Source: Chalara sp. BL73
Lineage: Eukaryota; Ascomycota; Leotiomycetes; Helotiales
Assembly: GCA_918026815.1 (NCBI GenBank)
Contig: CAKJVC010000155.1
Location: 248,001-312,000, forward strand
Length of the DNA stretch: 64,000 nt
Direction: 5' to 3'
Below the pieces are notes generated by a model. That model was not told the DNA's origin, ran no database searches, and saw nothing but the letters and a program-made list of their open reading frames with translations. Shown piece by piece: positions 60,015-64,000 of this stretch. The first letter of the stretch is position 1, and every line of letters starts with the position of its first letter. Position numbers and translations under genes: made by a program.

Positions 60015-61867
60015 ATGTCTGATGGTGCTGACATAGCAGAAAAGGGTCTGTCACTACTTGATCTTTATTTGATTATACTGATAGCATTTAGGCTTAAACC
60101 TGCGAGCTGTAGGTGGTGATGGTCAACCGTCTTCTTCAAAGGCATATCCAAACTCCAACGGCAGATTTTTTCTAGACCTAAAGAACCATTTTTGACCAGA
60201 GCAAAAGTAAATAAGCTCTTGAGTTGCTAAATAAGTCTGATGTGAATACTTTGGAAAATATTTAAGTGATCAAAGGTTCAAAGATGATTACAAAGCATCA
60301 CCTCAAAACTCCTGAACGAGGCGGGTGTGGCCTCTTGCAATTTGCAACATTCAAGGGAAACCCTGATATTACGTCGAGGTTGATCATCGTTGGTCTAAAG
60401 CATAACGGCGTGGATGAGCAGCACGGTACTCCCTGATTACCGCAAGTGCTACCTCAAAAACAGGCGTTGTCAGTGCGCTTCTCGAAAACGCCAGGGTAAA
60501 TATAAAGATACGCGGGGGTCCATATAGGACTGCACTCCAGGCAGCAGCTTACCGTAGTGACGAAGAAACAGTAAAAATTCTTCTCGAGCGTGGAGCAGAC
60601 GTTAATGCAAGGGGAGGAAAAGGTGAAAATGTGATTGAAGCCGCATGTATTAGTGGCATTGATGCTATTATCCAAGGAATACTTGCCAAAATCGATGTTT
60701 CTGCGCCGTGCAAGATCCATGGCAGCATCCTGCAAGCTGTTCCTTGTATTGGCAATAATTTCGCTGTTGAAAAGCTCCTCCAAGGTACGAAAGTAAATTG
60801 GGCTAGTGGCATATATAGTACAGCTCTACAAGTAGCAGCAAAGAGATCTAACTATGAAGGAACTTTGACGTCAGACCATGCGCACAAACACTTGCATGAT
60901 TCAGTTATACCCAAAGAAGGCGATTACAGGGACATCGTCAAGCTGTTGCTTAGATTCGGTGCCTTGCCTCTGGAGAGAGAGGCTACTACAGCAGTATCTT
61001 GAAAGCGGCAATTTCAGCTAAATCAAACGAGATGATCTATCTCGCCCTGGTCGCTATTTCCCAGGCCGAAGGCCGACAACTATATCCATATGGTGAAGCT
61101 TTGACCTACGCCATCATCAAGCTAGACAATCCTAAATCAGTTGTTGAGGAACTCATTACTAACGGAGCTAATGTCAACCACGAAGCAAACGAGGATCCCT
61201 TTCACCGCCCATTGGACACTGCTAGCTTCTATGGCCATACATCTACAGCAGAACTTCTCATAGATATGGGGGCTGAGATAGATGCTGAAAGTGGAAAGTA
61301 CGGCAACGGGCCGAGAGCTGCTATTGCTACCGGCAAGCAGGAGACTGCTATCCGATTGATTGACATAAAGTCTGATAGGGACAGTCACATTATAGAGAAT
61401 GCTTGTATAGACAGTCTAGATAGACAGTATGGCAATCTCTTATAGATAGCAATTTACTTACGTTTGGAGGGTGTAGTTAAGAGGATGTTGGAGATCTCTG
61501 ACATGAGCCTGGTAGTGAGAGACCTCAGGAGAACTGTTTTGTACATTGTAGCGTGGTAAAGAAGTTTGAACATAACATACATGCTGCTGGAGAAGTTACG
61601 CAAAGATGGCAAGTTGACAGGGTGTCTTGGGATTAAAGATGCTTGGGGTCGAACGCCTATGGCGAGGCAAGAAAGACTACCCAGCGCGCTAGAGAAGCGG
61701 AACAGCAAGTTGCAGAAAAGGCCCAGCAAGGTGAGGAAATGGCGCGTCACGGAAAAGAGTTACCGGTGCCAAAACAAGATAATGACCAACCAGATTTGGA
61801 TGAACCACTTTCCCATAATACAGCCAAGAGGTTGTCCGTGATGCTCTGGCACTCGCGAAGTTGCTAA
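60015..61867 (+). pseudogene. Decayed ankyrin-repeat protein gene
   Basis: Ankyrin repeats are clear but the frame is broken. One frame from 60317 ends at TGA 60434-60436. The next frame, from 60433, holds TALQAAAYRSDEETVKILLERGADVNARGG and ends at TGA 61000-61002. A third, from 60999, holds ELITNGANVNHE, PLDTASFYGHTSTAELLIDMGAEIDAE. In that frame TAG (61443) and TAA (61557) interrupt sequence that goes on to LGIKDAWGRTP; another shift near 61670 restores a Gln/Glu-rich tail. Each frame change overlaps by 1-2 nt with no intron space. A short ATG exon at 60015 with a 45-nt intron (AEKG, then LNLRAVGGDG) may be the original 5' end. Confidence 0.75.
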
Positions 61868-62772
61868 AGCCCAGCAACAGCGCAGATGGCGACGCGTGTG
61901 AAATGATCTTCAGAGGACCTAGTAAATCTCAAACAACAAGAAAAGTTCTAGAAGCTCGATCAACGCGTCGCCAAGCTACTTCTGAAACTAAACAGGGTGA
62001 TACGGTCATGGTTTTTACTGTTGTGACCATCATATTTGTGAGATTAATTCTTCTTCCCATTCGGTTCTCGACTTTGTAATTGACAATAGATAGCTTCCAC
62101 TCACTTCCTTGACTACTGTATTCCAACTTAACATCATCGAATACAAAAGAGAGACCATCAAGAGTACCTCTTCGACGGATTCCTTTACTGGTTTAAGATT
62201 GGGATACGTCTTTCAATATGTTGGTATGAGCTACCTACACTATGTATGTGACGATGTGGAGTAACAGTCATCTAGTGAGTATTACAGCAGCTATCTCAAT
62301 TCCCCTCTTACTTCTTGCCTTTAATGTCCCGATATTTGGCCACGGCTGGGTCAGGTTCAAGAACTGGAGTCCTATACGAAGGCTATTCTCTTCTTCAACC
62401 GAACAAAAGCATAGGTTATTACGTGGCCAGAAATGGGACCTCAGAAAGAGGGACTTTGTCGCTAGGAAATATCTTAGTGCTATTGAATCTTTGAAGGAAG
62501 AACGAGGTATGAACTTTCCGGCGTCAAACTAGGGAGGAGGCTCTCTCGACTCCTAAAAGAGAATCATGTAAAACTAGTTTTGTGCTCTCCAGCTGTATAG
62601 AACAAGTTTCTGGATATAGCATCGAAACGCCAAGCTCCATTTCTCCGACCCCTGCCTCGCTTCCTCTTTCCTCGTTTCACCTTCCATCTCACCTCGACCA
62701 GCTCGACTACTTCATAATCTCTGCTCTTTCCCCATCAACGACCTCAGTAAAACATCACACTCTTTATAAACA
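61868..62772. other. Intergenic stretch with one doubtful small ORF
   Basis: A 96-codon frame at 62242-62532 contains a hydrophobic segment (ITAAISIPLLLLAFNVPIFG) and a basic tail, but no family match. It is left uncalled. The remainder is the presumed promoter of the small membrane protein at 62773. Confidence 0.4.
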
Positions 62773-63036
62773 ATGTCCCTCCCGTACACCTCCCCCGAAG
62801 ATCTAGCATCAACTTCAAAACTCGAATCCCTCTCACGAATGATTCAATGGGAGCCCTTCCTCGTCTTCGTCACCGTCTCCACGCTCCTCTTCATGTTTGT
62901 CCTCGCCACCGAGTCCGCAGAGCCAGAGCACTCGAAGAAGAGCACGGGGCTAGAAGCCGCGGGGATTAAACAGCTGGAGGCATTTGTTCAGGAACCGACA
63001 CCAGGAAAGAGCAAGGGCAGGGGCAAGGAGGCGTGA
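62773..63036 (+). CDS. Small single-pass membrane protein, hypothetical
   Basis: 87 aa, single exon. The N-terminal 28 residues are polar (SLPYTSPEDLASTSKLES). One transmembrane helix follows (WEPFLVFVTVSTLLFMFVLA, about residues 26-46), then a Glu/Lys-rich tail ending KSKGRGKEA. Codon choice is C-ending and orderly compared with the AT-rich surroundings, and the leader is C/T-rich as in expressed fungal genes, which supports a real gene. No family recognised; function unknown. Confidence 0.45.
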   Translation: MSLPYTSPEDLASTSKLESLSRMIQWEPFLVFVTVSTLLFMFVLATESAEPEHSKKSTGLEAAGIKQLEAFVQEPTPGKSKGRGKEA

Positions 63037-64000
63037 ACAATATGCAGTAGAGACATCAAGGCAGGGAGGTGGAATCACTACGGATAATGGCCAGATCTGA
63101 AGGAAGGGACCGGGTCTCAACATCAATTGGGGAGCTGAAGCAGGAGAAAGGCAGACTCAGCCTAAGGAATTGAGAGGACGGCTGCGATAGCGTCTCCCAT
63201 ATGAGGCATGCGGAACAACCGATCTTTCGGGCTGCAACGATGAAGAACGCAGCTGGTCTGCCATAGATGGGAATTACCCATGGGATTTGAAAGAGCGGGG
63301 TGGGACAGGGACCCTTGAAGATTTTCAAAAACAAATGCTGCTTCAAGAAAGTATCATGGAGCTGAAACAGTGACGGTCTCGTGATCCGTGACAGAGCTGT
63401 CTTATGGGGAGCATGACTCGGGAGAAGTGGAGCTGTAGGTCTGATTTGTTGAACGACGTGGAACGCCATCACGTCGATAGATGTATGCAGGATATAGCTC
63501 CATATGCAAGAATTTGTGACAAGAACTTGAGGTACTTTGCATAGCAGACTCCCACCCTCGGGGCAGACACTTAGACCGTACACACCTGCCATTTAAGCAA
63601 GAGAGTCAAGTTCAATGCTTCTGGCAGTGCATCCAATTCTCAATGTCCTAGAAGTTGTGCTGCATTCTCTTCTATAATAACCTTAAAAGAGTATACTTGA
63701 CCTGTACAACATCACTAAAAGACTATAGATATTTAAGTATTCCCAATGTTCAAAAGAGTTTATCACATTACTCCTTCGTGCTACGAGTCTTAAATCATTA
63801 AAGTATGAAAGTTGTAAAAATTAGCACCACAAAACCCAAAACTATTGTTAATGTCTCAGAATTCATGGCACATCATTCCGCACTATAGATCAGCAGCTGA
63901 GTTAAGAATTGTGCAATTTTATAAGTATTGCTAATAGGTCATTATTAATGGATGATAGCATTTGGTACATGCGAAAATGTTGCAAATGTGTTGCATTATA
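63037..64000. other. 3' flank and unannotated right end
   Basis: A 178-codon minus-strand frame (about 63056-63592) lacks any domain and shares the sequence after the small membrane protein; it is not called. 63.6-64.0 kb is AT-rich and featureless. Confidence 0.45.

Noticed and set aside
63056..63592. 178-codon minus-strand frame
   Set aside because: No domain, no context, lies in the 3' flank of the small membrane-protein ORF.
1..64000. CRISPR arrays, operons, ribosome binding sites, rRNA genes
   Set aside because: Eukaryotic nuclear sequence; no regularly spaced direct repeats and no rRNA-like segment seen.

Overview
The window is nuclear DNA of a filamentous ascomycete (Pezizomycotina, most likely Leotiomycetes; the class is inference). 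The grounds are introns of mostly 45-60 nt with GT-AG ends; typical filamentous-fungal families (HET, Clr5, 2EXR, DUF7708, DUF7025-AAA, F-box, BTB); a respiratory complex I accessory subunit; and a HacA-type bZIP gene with a 20-nt Ire1-type intron. Exon boundaries were built by hand from splice sites and reading-frame phase. All joins given close in frame unless stated otherwise.

Layout. 1-7.5 kb is a compact housekeeping block: SKI2 helicase (3' end cut by the window edge), CSM3/Swi3 fork-protection factor, a 21-kDa complex I subunit and the tRNA adenosine deaminase subunit TAD2. 7.5-18 kb holds a single clear gene, a Whi3/Scw1-like two-RRM protein, among gene-poor DNA with G-run, GA and GTA microsatellites. 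18-28 kb carries an F-box protein, an intron-containing tRNA-Gly(TCC), a nine-exon RSR1/KREV-1 Ras-like GTPase, Mediator subunit MED17 and 6-phosphofructokinase. 29-47.7 kb is an accessory block: 2EXR protein, a DUF7025-type AAA ATPase divergent from a stand-alone DUF7708 protein, a retroelement-like relic, a two-AT-hook orphan, a BTB protein, a Clr5 protein and a HET protein, with one conserved enzyme (PPN2-like polyphosphatase) among them. 48.7-50.6 kb is hacA. 50.6-64 kb is mostly empty, with one zinc-finger protein, a decayed ankyrin-repeat gene and a small membrane-protein ORF.

How genes relate. SKI2 (cytoplasmic 3'-5' mRNA decay), Whi3/Scw1 (mRNA binding), TAD2 (wobble inosine) and the tRNA act in RNA metabolism. 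CSM3 protects replication forks, MED17 is core Mediator, RSR1 sets polarity, PFK controls glycolysis and HacA drives the unfolded protein response. There is no biosynthetic cluster. The accessory genes look like the nonself-recognition and regulatory repertoire that turns over quickly in these fungi.

Most notable: hacA keeps two different C-termini open in two frames across a 20-nt Ire1-type intron, and also has an in-frame, stop-free 57-nt spliceosomal intron just before its basic region. Other points are the tRNA-Gly with an 11-nt intron and a mispaired acceptor stem, the divergent AAA/DUF7708 pair, a possible 26-nt intron, a GC-AG intron, a 10-nt microexon and the ankyrin pseudogene.
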